DNA of 64,000 bases, taken from assembly GCA_019749935.1 (NCBI GenBank), contig JAIEPD010000031.1, positions 53,103-117,102 on the forward strand, given 5' to 3'. This stretch comes from Alphaproteobacteria bacterium. Its GTDB lineage: Bacteria > Pseudomonadota > Alphaproteobacteria > Paracaedibacterales > CAIULA01. The notes under the pieces were generated by a model. The model had not been told where the DNA came from and ran no database searches. It worked only from the letters and a program-made list of their open reading frames with translations. This document shows, piece by piece, positions 26,901-36,135 of this stretch. Position numbers and translations under genes: made by a program. Each line of letters opens with the position of its first letter. Within the stretch, counting starts at the first letter, position 1.

Positions 26901-27764
26901 TTATTTACCTGGGGTGTTGGGATCAGTTGCAATATTTTTTATTTTATATGTTATATTTCCGTCAGGAATTTCCAGCGGTAGATTTTTTAAATATTTTTTT
27001 GATACCAAAACGAGATATCTATAATTAAAAAGCTCAATGCCACCCAATACACCATTTTGATATTTCTCAGCTTGTGCCTTTGCTTTATCAATTACTGATT
27101 GATAGTTATTTTTATCTTGAACAATTTTCCATTCAGTTAAAACAGCACCGTCAACAATATCACCTGGCTCAGATAATATTGCATCTGTTGTTCCTTTTGG
27201 AGCGCTTACTTTAAAGGCCCAGATGTTTTGTCCAAGGAAATGTGCCATTCCCAATTTCTCGAAATATACTTCTCCTCTTATGTTTTTCTTGCCTTCTTCT
27301 GGAAACCATCCTTTTTCCCAATCTGCTTTAACATGCCCATCAACTTCCAGTTGTCTTTGCAAAAGTAGGAAAGTTCTTTCAACGTTTTTATGAATTAGAG
27401 TTTGTGCATCATTCAAGTAATGAGAAATTTCTCCTGCTATTAGGGCGAGAGAAGCTATGTATTCTTTAACTGTATCAGAATTGCTCGTTGGTTCAAATTC
27501 TGGCCTATAAATGGATGGATTTTCTTTTTGCTTAAATTTCTCTATGCTAGTGTTGATATAGATTTCAAGTAAGTCAAGAGCCTTATTGGGAAGAACATTT
27601 TCAAATGCCTTTTTAAACTCTTTTATTGATTCATAAATGCCTTTAGCAATGATGGATATATTTCTATGAGAACCGTGAATACCAGATCCAACATTGGCTT
27701 CGCACAATGATTTTACTCTTATGCAAATGGAATTCCACTCATTGACAGCTTGATTGATACTCAT
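26901..27764 (-). CDS. Putative PD-(D/E)xK nuclease of the RecB/Cas4-like type
   Basis: 287 residues, not recognised as a named family. Helical N-terminal part to about residue 140. Then the C-terminal part shows D205, a strand with E211-W-K213 (VLTEWKIV) and Q231-A-E-K-Y235, that is D...ExK...QxxxY, the pattern of RecB-type PD-(D/E)xK nucleases. An LVLVSKK strand follows. There is no signal peptide. It lies 10 bases upstream of the flavoprotein start and may be cotranscribed. Upstream is a 670-base AT-rich stretch with gene debris, which fits an acquired or defence-type gene. The nuclease role is inferred from the motif only. Confidence 0.6.
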   Translation of the reverse strand: MSINQAVNEWNSICIRVKSLCEANVGSGIHGSHRNISIIAKGIYESIKEFKKAFENVLPNKALDLLEIYINTSIEKFKQKENPSIYRPEFEPTSNSDTVKEYIASLALIAGEISHYLNDAQTLIHKNVERTFLLLQRQLEVDGHVKADWEKGWFPEEGKKNIRGEVYFEKLGMAHFLGQNIWAFKVSAPKGTTDAILSEPGDIVDGAVLTEWKIVQDKNNYQSVIDKAKAQAEKYQNGVLGGIELFNYRYLVLVSKKYLKNLPLEIPDGNITYKIKNIATDPNTPGK

Positions 27765-28083
27765 AAAATTGGCAGTTTCCTTATCTCATTAACACTTTAT
27801 CAACATTTGTGCTCTATAATGTAGGGTGGAAGGGAGGGGGATGGCCATCCCTCTTGTAAAGGCAAAAAGGCCATTTTTTGGTTTTTGAAATTTGATCACC
27901 ATTTTGATTACCGTACAGTAAAACATTACTCTAAAAACCTTAACGCCCTCTTAAAACTCAGTAACACCATATTCTGAGCTCACATTTTTTGCAATAAAGC
28001 TGTGCATGGTAAGGGGGTCAACATGTGCGGTACAGCCGGAAGGAATTATAAAATCCAATCATTAAGCAAATTATTTTACTGCC
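27765..28083. other. Intergenic stretch without a recognised gene
   Basis: No convincing reading frame on either strand. It holds a purine-rich gggaggggg block and the near-palindrome gagggggatggccatccctc around 27832-27853, then AT-rich sequence. The promoter of the minus-strand nuclease-like gene is presumably here, but no clear -35/-10 pair stands out. Confidence 0.5.
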
Positions 28084-28324
28084 ATGAAAATTGCTAAAGA
28101 TCATGATTTAGGGGGGGCTGGATGCTTTTTTAAACCAAATGGGTATTCCCGATACTTACCCTATCAATAATAATTTTACAGGAAAAAATAAAGCCGAAGA
28201 GGCTTATGATGTTTGGGTGGGAGAACGAGAAGGGGATCGTGTAAGAGGGCAAGCAGAGCAAATCGGTCGTGAAATTGGCAAAGGTGCCGAAAAAGCAGCA
28301 AATGTTTTAAAGGGCGCTTTTTAA
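28084..28324 (+). pseudogene. Small gene, possibly frameshifted at a G7 run
   Basis: An ATG at 28084 opens MKIAKDHDLGG, and a second frame carries FLNQMGIPDTYPINNN through EKAANVLKGAF to the stop at 28324. The two frames join if the run of seven G at 28111-28117 lost one base, giving about 80 residues rich in Arg/Glu/Gly (GEREGDRVRGQAEQIG). No homologue recognised. It could be a phase-variable or broken gene, a sequencing artefact, or only the 61-residue frame from 28139. Confidence 0.4.
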
Positions 28325-28438
28325 TTGTATTGAAGGCAGCTCTGGATTAATAAGTATTTGAAGGGGACTCTGAGCAAATTATAGAAAAATTTTCTATGGC
28401 TTGTTGGGGGCCCTCTTAATTTTAAAATGAGTGTTTAA

Positions 28439-28891
28439 ATGACAACAGTGTATTTAAGTTTAGGCAGTAATCTTGGTGACAAGCGGGCGTATTTAAGGGC
28501 TGCCGTTGATGCACTTAAGCTAATTTTAAGGGATGTAAAGGAATCATCTGTTTACGAAACAGCGCCTTTATATGTAACCGACCAGCTAGCATTTTTAAAT
28601 CAAGCAATTTCCGGGAAAACAGATTTAGAGCCCTTAGCATTTTTAAGACAATGCCAGGCTATTCAAAAAGCTGTGGGGCGGACAGCACAAGCAGTGCGGT
28701 TTGGTCCGCGTGAAATCGACATTGATATTATAAGTTTTGGCGATATTCTTTTAAAAACAGAAACAATCGAAATCCCACATCCGCGCCTTCATGAGCGGTT
28801 GTTTGTCTTAGAGCCTTTGGCGGAAATAGCCCCTGATTGGGCCTGTCCCAAAACAGGCCATTCAGTACAGGAATTAATCCAAAAAATCTAA
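28439..28891 (+). CDS. folK: FolK, hydroxymethyldihydropterin pyrophosphokinase
   Basis: Transfers pyrophosphate from ATP to 6-hydroxymethyl-7,8-dihydropterin, a folate synthesis step. The 150 residues contain YLSLGSNLGDKRAYL at the start, SSVYETAPLYVTDQ, the RFGPREIDIDII catalytic loop with its acidic pair, and the IPHPRLHERLFVLEPL signature. No folP or folB lies beside it. The 3' end overlaps the convergent oxygenase gene by four bases. Confidence 0.95.
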   Translation: MTTVYLSLGSNLGDKRAYLRAAVDALKLILRDVKESSVYETAPLYVTDQLAFLNQAISGKTDLEPLAFLRQCQAIQKAVGRTAQAVRFGPREIDIDIISFGDILLKTETIEIPHPRLHERLFVLEPLAEIAPDWACPKTGHSVQELIQKI

Positions 28892-29703
28892 GACGCAGCA
28901 TACCATTTATGGGTTTCTGATCTGGGCAGTGCCTCAACACCGTCAGCCTCGATAAAGGCAACCACAGCCCATCTTGCAAAGGGTTTTCCAATTAGCGTTT
29001 CATCGGTTTGAATCACATCGTGCCAGCCTGGCGATAATTGATCTGTATCCATAACCTTTTGGAAATTGCTGGACAGCATAAAGACAGCGCTTTCGGCTTT
29101 GTGATGGACAGGCTTTAAGTTGTCTGGGTTGCTTCCAATCCTAAGACCAGGACAGCTTTCAGCAATTGCAAGACTGAATGACCCAGCATCAAAATGTGGT
29201 TTTGCTAGATATTTTCCAGAACTTTTCCAGTCATATTTCAAAAACCGAAGCTGAATATGAACGGCTTCAGTGTCAAAAATTTTAGAACATAAGCCTGGAA
29301 AATCAGGTTCAAGAGTGCTTAAAGTCTTAAAGACGGTCTGATAAGCAAGATCCCAAATGGGTTTTGCTTTTTTTGCAAAATCATATACAGCGGGATGCTT
29401 TTCAAGAAAATCCGCGTATTTGTCAAATAACGTTGGATGAAAATGAAAAAATTCTTTGCTGTCGTTATAAATACTTTCGGTTGGATCGCGGTGTTTGTAA
29501 CCAACATCTCCCCTGCGATGGAGCGGCGCAATTGTATAATTTATATGAGTTTTAACGGATTCAGGTTCTTCTAGAAATTTGAAAAATGAATCAACAGCTT
29601 CCTGGATGGTGCCAGGTTGCATCGGAAAAGGCAGTTCAATATAAAATTGCTTTTGAAGAGTTTGATAGATTTCCTCTTTCGTTGGGAATGCAATTGTACT
29701 CAT
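28888..29703 (-). CDS. 2-oxoglutarate/Fe(II)-dependent oxygenase
   Basis: 271 residues of the isopenicillin N synthase-like group. The iron triad is visible as H170-x-D172 (KPHFDAGSFS) and H228 (SPGWHDV), and R244 after it fits the 2-oxoglutarate-binding arginine. The N-terminal half is helical. Substrate unknown; no biosynthetic cluster surrounds it. The promoter region upstream is occupied by a copy of the palindromic element (29734-29860), 30 bases before the start. Confidence 0.75.
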   Translation of the reverse strand: MSTIAFPTKEEIYQTLQKQFYIELPFPMQPGTIQEAVDSFFKFLEEPESVKTHINYTIAPLHRRGDVGYKHRDPTESIYNDSKEFFHFHPTLFDKYADFLEKHPAVYDFAKKAKPIWDLAYQTVFKTLSTLEPDFPGLCSKIFDTEAVHIQLRFLKYDWKSSGKYLAKPHFDAGSFSLAIAESCPGLRIGSNPDNLKPVHHKAESAVFMLSSNFQKVMDTDQLSPGWHDVIQTDETLIGKPFARWAVVAFIEADGVEALPRSETHKWYAAS

Positions 29704-29733
29704 GACTTACCTTTCTAATGCTTGACCGGTGCA

Positions 29734-29860
29734 TATACCCTTCCTGTTTCAAATTCCGGGTTCGTTGTTTTTCAGGATCTGCGGTGCTCGAGTATTTCAT
29801 ATACGCTGCGCTCCTCGACCTTCAAACGCCTGCCCGACTTTTTGAAACATTTCGGGTATA
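29734..29860 (-). repeat. Palindromic MITE/RPE-like element, copy 3
   Basis: About 127 bp, TATACCC at the left end and CGGGTATA at the right, and inverted relative to copies 1, 2 and 4. The peptide frame STADPEKQRTRNLKQEG is still open, but the ATG is TCG here. It fills the divergent region between the 2OG oxygenase gene and tatD, close to both promoters. Confidence 0.8.
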
Positions 29861-29933
29861 AATAAATTATGTTACTTATTGAATAACAAAGTTATGTTAG
29901 ACAAATCTACTTTAATATAAGGATCAAGGTATT

Positions 29934-30698
29934 ATGTTGGTCGATAGCCATTGTCATTTAAATTTTCCAGAATTCAAGGACGACCTGGATGCAGTTATTA
30001 AACGGGCAGAGGAAAAAGGCGTTAAAACTTTTTTGACGATTAACACAAAACTGAGTGAAGCCAAAGATATTCAAAAAATTGCAGATCATTACCCGAATGT
30101 TTTCTGCACCGTGGGTGCGCACCCTCATGATGCAATCGATCATAATTATGAGGGCGTTTATGAAGATCTCATTAAACTTGCGCAACATCCAAAAGTTGTA
30201 GGGATTGGGGAAACAGGCCTTGATTATTATTATGAAAATAGCCCGCGAGCTGAGCAGATAGAGTCTTTTAGAACTCATATACGGGCATCTATTGAGCTTG
30301 ATCTTCCTCTTGTCATTCATACCCGTGATGCCGATGAAGATACCCTTACTACTATCAAGGAATTTCCAAAGGCAAAAGGCGTCTTTCATTGTTTCAGTGG
30401 CAGTAGAGATTTAGCAAAAGCGGCTTTAGACCTTGGGTTTTATATCTCCTTTTCAGGGATTATCACTTTCAAAAAGGCAGATGATCTGCGTGAGGTTGCA
30501 AGTTTTGTGCCTATGGATCGCGTGTTAGTTGAGACAGATTCACCTTTTTTAGCGCCCATCCCTCATCGTGGTGCGCGAAATGAACCTGCTTATACATATA
30601 TTACGGCTATGAAACTATCAGAGATTAAGGGTATTTCCCTAGAGGATATCGCTCGTCAAACAACCTTGAATTTCTTTAAATTGTTTAACAGGTTTTAA
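29934..30698 (+). CDS. tatD: TatD family metal-dependent hydrolase
   Basis: 254-residue TIM-barrel nuclease of the TatD/YcfH type. Metal ligands are visible in DSHCHLNF (start), GIGETGLDYYY, VIHTRDADED, FHCFSGS and the final VLVETDSPFLAP. Members have 3'-5' DNase or D-aminoacyl-tRNA deacylase-like roles. The ATG follows an aaggatcaaggt site. A hairpin terminator follows. Confidence 0.93.
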   Translation: MLVDSHCHLNFPEFKDDLDAVIKRAEEKGVKTFLTINTKLSEAKDIQKIADHYPNVFCTVGAHPHDAIDHNYEGVYEDLIKLAQHPKVVGIGETGLDYYYENSPRAEQIESFRTHIRASIELDLPLVIHTRDADEDTLTTIKEFPKAKGVFHCFSGSRDLAKAALDLGFYISFSGIITFKKADDLREVASFVPMDRVLVETDSPFLAPIPHRGARNEPAYTYITAMKLSEIKGISLEDIARQTTLNFFKLFNRF

Positions 30699-30770
30699 AA
30701 TATCTCTTACATGTTAAAAATATACTTTTTAGTATTTGTTCGCATTTGCTAAGATATAAATTAGAAATGA

Positions 30771-30799
30771 GGGTGATTTTTAAGTCACCCCCATTCTTT
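30771..30799 (+). terminator. Probable terminator after tatD
   Basis: GGGTGA/TCACCC stem (30771-30776 with 30785-30790) with an eight-base AT loop and a weak T stretch (ccattctttt). The rest of the 290-base gap before the next gene shows nothing. Confidence 0.55.
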
Positions 30800-30990
30800 T
30801 GGATGTGTTGTCTGGTCTTAGAGCTCTCTGGTCAATCGCTCTAATGCCTCTGTATGCATGGCTATTTTTGTGCATAAAGGGAGAGCTTTCTCTTTTTTTT
30901 TGCACTTTAAAGACAAACCATACGACAACACCATAAATATATCTGAATGATGTTTTGATGTAAATATCATTTTTTGATAAAAATGGATGG

Positions 30991-31662
30991 GTGATTTTGT
31001 TGGGACTTTTTTTAAAACAATATGAAACGATAGGTGAACGCGTTCATTCCCTTAGAAGAGCTTTGGGAATGACACGGAGAGATTTCAGCAAAAAACACAA
31101 TATTCCTGAACCAACATTAAGAATTCTTGAAAGCGCTCAAGCTAATATATCAAGCAAGCAATTGCACAAACTGATTAAGGCGTTTGAGGCTGAAGGTATT
31201 ATCTGTCCAGAAGAGTGGCTTTTAAAGGGACAGGGAGCTGAGCCCAGTTCTGCAAAAAAATTTATCCAAAAAGAAATGGAATCTATGGAAATAGATAAGA
31301 CTTTATCGATAGATCCAGTTTTAGTAGAGGCTGCTTGTTTTCAGAAATATACGCCGGATTCAGTTGTATTGCAGGTTACTGATGAAATGATGTCACCTCT
31401 TTATAAAAGAGATGATTATGTAGGGGGAGTAAAAGTTTCTTTATCTTTTTCTGCATCGCTTCACAAAGAGCCGTGTGTTGTTAAATTTGAAGACGGAGCT
31501 ACACTAATTCGCCTCATTCATCCGGGCAGCAAGAAACATCTTTTTAATTTAAGTTGTTTAAATCCAAATGATTCCTCAAAACATCCTTTTTATGTTGATG
31601 CGAACCCTGTCGAGATTTATCAGATTGTTTGGCATAGAAAAAATATTAAAACGCAAAAATAA
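30991..31662 (+). CDS. XRE-type regulator with S24 (LexA/CI-like) domain
   Basis: 223 residues. An N-terminal helix-turn-helix (about 12-70: RVHSLRRALGMTRRDFSKKH, then IPEPTLRILES) is followed by an S24-like C-terminal domain with MMSPLYKRDDYVGG (Ser nucleophile region) and VVKFEDGATLIRLIH (Lys region). This is the layout of phage CI or LexA-like repressors that may self-cleave. No phage genes are nearby. The start is a GTG; no strong ribosome site is visible. Target unknown. Confidence 0.75.
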   Translation: MILLGLFLKQYETIGERVHSLRRALGMTRRDFSKKHNIPEPTLRILESAQANISSKQLHKLIKAFEAEGIICPEEWLLKGQGAEPSSAKKFIQKEMESMEIDKTLSIDPVLVEAACFQKYTPDSVVLQVTDEMMSPLYKRDDYVGGVKVSLSFSASLHKEPCVVKFEDGATLIRLIHPGSKKHLFNLSCLNPNDSSKHPFYVDANPVEIYQIVWHRKNIKTQK

Positions 31663-31680
31663 TTAAGTGCATTATGCGTC

Positions 31681-32119
31681 TTATCTTGCAATCTGCCAAG
31701 CTCACTCAAAGAATTTATTATTTTTTAACAATATATTAATATTGTATATCTATATTTTAGTATGGAGGTAAGAAAGACCTGGATTGTGCCGGGTCCGAAA
31801 CGGGCTGTTAAAGCCGCCTTTGTCCACATATTGACAAAGGTTTGCCAAGTTTATATGGAGATACACGTGTGTCTGAATATAAGCTGCTTTTTTATGGGGT
31901 GGAACTCATATCAGGGATTGGAACTTTGTAAGCTTTTTAAAGGCGATAAAAAGGGAAAGGGTAGGGTTTTGTTGAGTGTGGCGGTTGGGTTGGGCGACCG
32001 TTTTGGGGTTTTGAGGTGGGCCCCGCAAGGCCAAAACTATACTCGCTACACTCCTATAAAGCCAACAATTGAGCCTTCCTTTATTCATCGATAGGGTATT
32101 ATTTAAAAAATCTTGTCGG
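31681..32119 (+). repeat. Structured RNA-like repeat, copy B (no nested element)
   Basis: The body begins at ggagg (31764). First stem GACCTGG/CCGGGTC (31776-31782 with 31789-31795) has a U-G where copy A has C-G; the ATGGG/CTCAT stem has a G-U; the stem at 31932-31944 has a U-G at the pair that is C-G in A and U-A in D. The empty insertion point reads gaatataagctgc. It lies 95 bases upstream of pdhA, same strand. Confidence 0.8.
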
Positions 32120-32213
32120 GGGGGTAATATACCTCCTGTCTTGCTTTTTTGGTAAAATAAGGGTAGGAAGTAAAGTAGAATCTATTTGTATTTTTTATTT
32201 TCATAAGGTTGTA

Positions 32214-33209
32214 ATGGCAAAAGCGTCCGCATCACTTGGGACTTTTACCCCAGAAACATTATTAAATTCCTATAAACAGATGGTGTTGATTCGAAGGTTC
32301 GAAGAAAAAGCCGGTCAATTATATGGAATGGGTTTGATTGGTGGATTTTGTCATCTATATATTGGGCAAGAAGCTGTAGTTGTTGGACTTCAGGCCTCAA
32401 TGCAACCGCAAGATACCGTTATTACCAGCTATCGCGATCATGGTCATATGTTGGCCTGTGATATGGACCCCAGAGGGGTGATGGCAGAATTAACAGGGCG
32501 CGCGGGTGGATATTCTAGAGGCAAGGGCGGCTCTATGCATATGTTCAGCCGTGAGAAAAATTTCTTTGGCGGACATGGTATTGTAGCAGCTCAGGTTCCT
32601 ATTGGGGCTGGTATGGCATTGGCTCATCAATACAAGGGCGACAAGGGGGTTTGCATGACCTATTTCGGAGATGGTGCTGCAAACCAAGGGCAAGTCTATG
32701 AGGCCTTTAACATGGCTGCTTTGTGGAAATTACCCGTAATTTTTGTTATTGAAGACAACCAATATGGTATGGGAACGTCAACGACCCGCGCATCAGCGAA
32801 TGCAGATTTTTATAAGCGCGGTGAACCTTATGGTATTCCAGGGCAAGTGGTTGATGGCATGGATTTATTTGCGGTTAAAGAAGCCGGTGACTGGGCTACA
32901 GAACATGCAAGGTCTGGTAAGGGCCCAGTGATTTTGCATATAAAAACGTATCGTTATCGCGGGCATTCTATGTCAGATCCTGGAAAATACCGTAGTAAAG
33001 AAGAAGTTGAGAACATGCGTCAAAACTTTGACCCTATCGAACGCGTTCGCCAATTTATTTTAGATCATAAAATTGCAGGTGAAGATACTTTGAAAGAGAT
33101 CGACAAAGAAATCAAAGATATTATGGTAGAAACTGTCGAGTTTGCTCAAACTTCCCCTGAACCAGATCCATCGGAACTCTATACCGATATTCTTATCGAA
33201 AACGTGTAA
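32214..33209 (+). CDS. pdhA: Pyruvate dehydrogenase E1 component, alpha subunit
   Basis: With PdhB, decarboxylates pyruvate using thiamine diphosphate and passes the acetyl group to E2. The 331 residues show RRFEEKAGQLYGMGLIGG at the start, the GKGGSMHMF loop, the ThDP/Mg motif GDGAANQG ending in NMAALW, and the phosphorylation-loop region YRYRGHSMSDPGKYR. It is the first gene of pdhA-pdhB-pdhC, 17 bases before pdhB, and is preceded by repeat B. Confidence 0.97.
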   Translation: MAKASASLGTFTPETLLNSYKQMVLIRRFEEKAGQLYGMGLIGGFCHLYIGQEAVVVGLQASMQPQDTVITSYRDHGHMLACDMDPRGVMAELTGRAGGYSRGKGGSMHMFSREKNFFGGHGIVAAQVPIGAGMALAHQYKGDKGVCMTYFGDGAANQGQVYEAFNMAALWKLPVIFVIEDNQYGMGTSTTRASANADFYKRGEPYGIPGQVVDGMDLFAVKEAGDWATEHARSGKGPVILHIKTYRYRGHSMSDPGKYRSKEEVENMRQNFDPIERVRQFILDHKIAGEDTLKEIDKEIKDIMVETVEFAQTSPEPDPSELYTDILIENV

Positions 33210-33226
33210 ATAAGGACCAGTAGTAT

Positions 33227-34210
33227 ATGACCCAGACTCTCACAGTTCGTGAAGCCTTAAGAGATGCTATGGCGGAAGAGATGCGCCGTGATACGAACGT
33301 ATTTTTAATGGGCGAGGAAGTCGCTGAATATCAAGGTGCTTACAAAGTTAGCCAAGGGTTGTTGGATGAATTTGGTGTAAAAAGGGTCATTGATACGCCT
33401 ATCACTGAACATGGTTTTGCAGGGCTTGCGGTGGGAGCAGCTTTTTTAGGGCTTCGTCCAATTGTTGAATTTATGACCTTTAACTTTTCCATGCAAGCTA
33501 TGGATCATCTTATAAACTCAGCGGCAAAGACATTGTATATGTCGGGCGGTCAAATGGGATGCCCTATTGTATTCAGGGGGCCTAATGGAGCAGCATCAAG
33601 AGTGGGTGCTCAGCATTCCCAGTGTTTTGCCAGCTGGTTTGCGCATTGTCCAGGCCTTAAAGTTGTCAGCCCCTATTCAGCAGCCGATGCAAAAGGATTG
33701 CTTAAATCAGCAATTCGTGACCCTAACCCGGTCGTTTTCTTAGAAAATGAATTGATTTATGGCCGTTCTTTTGAGGTACCAACAGACTCGGATTACTTAA
33801 TTCCGTTAGGAAAAGCAGCTGTTGTTAGAGAAGGACGGGATGTTACGATAACAGCCTTTTCGATCACTGTAGGCTTTGCCCTAGAGGCAGCTGAAAAATT
33901 ACAAGAAATGGGAATTGATGCAGAAGTGATTGACCTTAGAACAATTCGCCCGCTGGATACTGAGACAATTCTAAATTCTGTTAAAAAAACCAATCGCATC
34001 GTAAGCGTTGAAGAAGGTTGGCCTTTTGCAGGTGTTGGTTCTGAAATTTGTACACTTGTTTGTGAAAAGGCTTTTGATTATTTAGATGCTCAGCCGATGC
34101 GTGTAACCGCCGAAGATGTACCATTGCCTTATGCTGCGAATCTTGAAAAATTAGCATTGCCAAGTGCAGAAAAAATTATCCAAGCTGTAAAAGCTGTTTG
34201 TTATCGTTGA
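33227..34210 (+). CDS. pdhB: Pyruvate dehydrogenase E1 component, beta subunit
   Basis: 327 residues of the transketolase-type beta chain: [15 protein letters not shown] at the start, [34 protein letters not shown] and the C-terminal [14 protein letters not shown]. The N-terminal lipoyl domain found in PdhB of some alphaproteobacteria is absent, so only E2 carries lipoate here. It is ten bases before pdhC. Confidence 0.97.
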   Translation: MTQTLTVREALRDAMAEEMRRDTNVFLMGEEVAEYQGAYKVSQGLLDEFGVKRVIDTPITEHGFAGLAVGAAFLGLRPIVEFMTFNFSMQAMDHLINSAAKTLYMSGGQMGCPIVFRGPNGAASRVGAQHSQCFASWFAHCPGLKVVSPYSAADAKGLLKSAIRDPNPVVFLENELIYGRSFEVPTDSDYLIPLGKAAVVREGRDVTITAFSITVGFALEAAEKLQEMGIDAEVIDLRTIRPLDTETILNSVKKTNRIVSVEEGWPFAGVGSEICTLVCEKAFDYLDAQPMRVTAEDVPLPYAANLEKLALPSAEKIIQAVKAVCYR

Positions 34211-34220
34211 GGACTTTAAA

Positions 34221-35438
34221 ATGCCTATTCAAATCTTAATGCCTGCTTTAAGTCCCACGATGACAGAGGGAAATCTTGTTAAATGGCACAAAAAAGAAGG
34301 TGATGTTATTAAAGCAGGACAAGTTCTTGCTGAGATTGAGACCGACAAAGCGACTATGGAGGTTGAGGCTGTTGATGAAGGCGTTTTGGCTAAAATATTA
34401 ATTCCTGAAGGAACAGACAATGTTAAAGTTAATGAGCTGATTGCTTTAATTTTAGAGGAAGGGGAAGATGTTTCCAGTCTTGATAATATAAAAGCGTCTG
34501 CGCCGGCTCCGATTACAAAGCCTGTGACTGAAGCTGTTGCGCCTGAAATTGAAAAAGCTGCGGTATCTGCTCATAAGCATGAGGGAGAAAGGCTCTTTAT
34601 TACACCACTTGCAAAACGCATTGCTGAGCAAAACCATACTGATCTGAAAGCAATTACTGGTTCTGGTCCTAATGGCCGCATTGTCAAAGCGGATGTAGAG
34701 AAAGCTTTAAGTGGGGTAGGAGGCAAAGCTGCAGCACCTGCTTTGACCTTAGGCGGTCATACTGACATTAAATTAAATGGCATGCGCAAAGTTATTGCAA
34801 AACGCCTTACTGAATCAAAACAAACTGTGCCTCATTTTTATTTAAGTGTAGACTGTGAACTCGATACCTTAATGGATTTCAGGCGTCAGCTTAACAGTCG
34901 TCCAAATGCATCTTATAAATTGTCGTTAAATGATTTTGTTATACGAGCCTGTGCATTAGCGTTAAAAGAAGTGCCAGAGGCAAATGCTACTTGGCATGAG
35001 ACCTATGTGCGTCAATATAATAATGCAGATATCAGCGTCGCGGTCGCGGTTGATGGCGGCCTTGTAACACCAGTTATTAAGGCTTCTGAACAAAAATCAG
35101 TGATAGAGCTTTCCTCTGAAATGAAATCCCTAGCGGAAAGGGCGCGTGCCGGTAAATTGATGCCAGAGGAATACCAGGGCGGTAGTTTTTCTTTATCAAA
35201 CCTTGGAATGTATGGGGTGAAAAGCTTTTCAGCAATTATCAACCCACCACAAGCTTGTATCCTTGCTGTGGGGGCAGGGGAAGAACGTCCAGTTGTCAAA
35301 AACGGTCAGGTCGTGATTGCAACAATAATGAATTGTACTCTATCTGTTGATCACCGAGCCGTCGATGGCGCTATAGGAGCAAGGTTCTTGGCTGCGTTTA
35401 AGAATCTAATTGAAAATCCATTGGGACTTTTTATCTAA
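34221..35438 (+). CDS. pdhC: Dihydrolipoamide acetyltransferase (PDH E2)
   Basis: Core of the PDH complex that moves the acetyl group to CoA. 405 residues with one lipoyl domain (lipoyl lysine K43 in ETDKATMEVE), an Ala/Pro/Glu linker, a peripheral subunit-binding domain (ITPLAKRIAEQN, about 115-150) and the catalytic domain ending with DHRAVDGAIGARFL and its active His. E3 (lpd) does not follow; the next gene runs convergent and overlaps by eight bases. Confidence 0.96.
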   Translation: MPIQILMPALSPTMTEGNLVKWHKKEGDVIKAGQVLAEIETDKATMEVEAVDEGVLAKILIPEGTDNVKVNELIALILEEGEDVSSLDNIKASAPAPITKPVTEAVAPEIEKAAVSAHKHEGERLFITPLAKRIAEQNHTDLKAITGSGPNGRIVKADVEKALSGVGGKAAAPALTLGGHTDIKLNGMRKVIAKRLTESKQTVPHFYLSVDCELDTLMDFRRQLNSRPNASYKLSLNDFVIRACALALKEVPEANATWHETYVRQYNNADISVAVAVDGGLVTPVIKASEQKSVIELSSEMKSLAERARAGKLMPEEYQGGSFSLSNLGMYGVKSFSAIINPPQACILAVGAGEERPVVKNGQVVIATIMNCTLSVDHRAVDGAIGARFLAAFKNLIENPLGLFI

Positions 35439-35955
35439 TAAAAGCTATCGTATAGCTTTCTTCCTTTTCTGCGAAATATTGGAAAAAGGGAAGAATTTCA
35501 CGAGAGAGTCCAGACATTTCTTCTGCAGAAAGCTTGGAGGAAAGCATGGATAAAAGCCTGAAATCTTGAGAACAATCAGGGGTTAGCTTAGCGACTGAAT
35601 GCCCATCAAGAAAAGATTGAAATGTCGTGGATTTACTATAGCGCCGTCTTTTAAAAATAGAATCGCTATAAACATCTTCTTTAAAAGTTACTTCTACATA
35701 AACATACTTATAAGCAGTTGAGTTTAGAGGAATTCCTTTTTTAGTAGAATATAAACAAGAAACGCTTAGGTGATCTTCATCATCAGGTTGTTTTTTTTTG
35801 GTTAAAGAGGAAGAATCCCATGAATGTTGTAAGGGTGGAAGAATGGTGCTTAATTTTTCAACAGTAAGTTCTGTCAGTTCGGATTTTAAAGGCGCTGAGG
35901 CATGACCTTTCTCGAAAAGGACAAGAAAAAATATTACACAAAACAACGAGCGCAT
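35431..35955 (-). CDS. Secreted protein of unknown function
   Basis: 174 residues, not recognised. A signal peptide (LFCVIFFLVLFEKGHASA) precedes a hydrophilic mature part with two cysteines (SCLYSTKKG and LTPDCSQDF), which could form a disulfide in the periplasm. No repeats or membrane segments. It overlaps the end of pdhC by eight bases in the convergent direction. Confidence 0.6.
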   Translation of the reverse strand: MRSLFCVIFFLVLFEKGHASAPLKSELTELTVEKLSTILPPLQHSWDSSSLTKKKQPDDEDHLSVSCLYSTKKGIPLNSTAYKYVYVEVTFKEDVYSDSIFKRRRYSKSTTFQSFLDGHSVAKLTPDCSQDFRLLSMLSSKLSAEEMSGLSREILPFFQYFAEKEESYTIAFIR

Positions 35956-36025
35956 AAATTTTTATGAATTATATTAATAATGTTTTATTATGGTGTGCCT
36001 TATACAAAGAATCAACGAGGTCTAA

Positions 36026-36109
36026 ATGTGGTATTTTAGCTGGATGCTTGGAACAGGACTTGCTTGCACATTTGCAATCTTAAATGCAATGTGGCTGGAG
36101 CTAGATTAA
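36026..36109 (+). CDS. cydX: CydX-like cytochrome bd oxidase small subunit (27 aa)
   Basis: A 27-codon frame preceded by gagg at good spacing. It reads MWYFSWMLGTGLACTFAIL, then NAMWLELD. This matches the CydX/YbgT pattern: MWYF/W start, one membrane helix, and the NAxWxE end whose Glu contacts the CydA haem region. CydX stabilises the cytochrome bd quinol oxidase in the inner membrane. It usually sits right after cydAB, but here there is no cydA or cydB beside it, so it is an orphan or the operon was rearranged. Confidence 0.8.
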   Translation: MWYFSWMLGTGLACTFAILNAMWLELD

Positions 36110-36135
36110 TTGATGATTTATGCTAAGATTGCGAT

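Noticed and set aside
31762..32094. 110-codon open frame (PGPKRAVKAAFVHI and on) inside repeat B
   Set aside because: The same frame is closed early by stops in copies A, C and D, and differences follow RNA pairing and not codon positions. Treated as chance.
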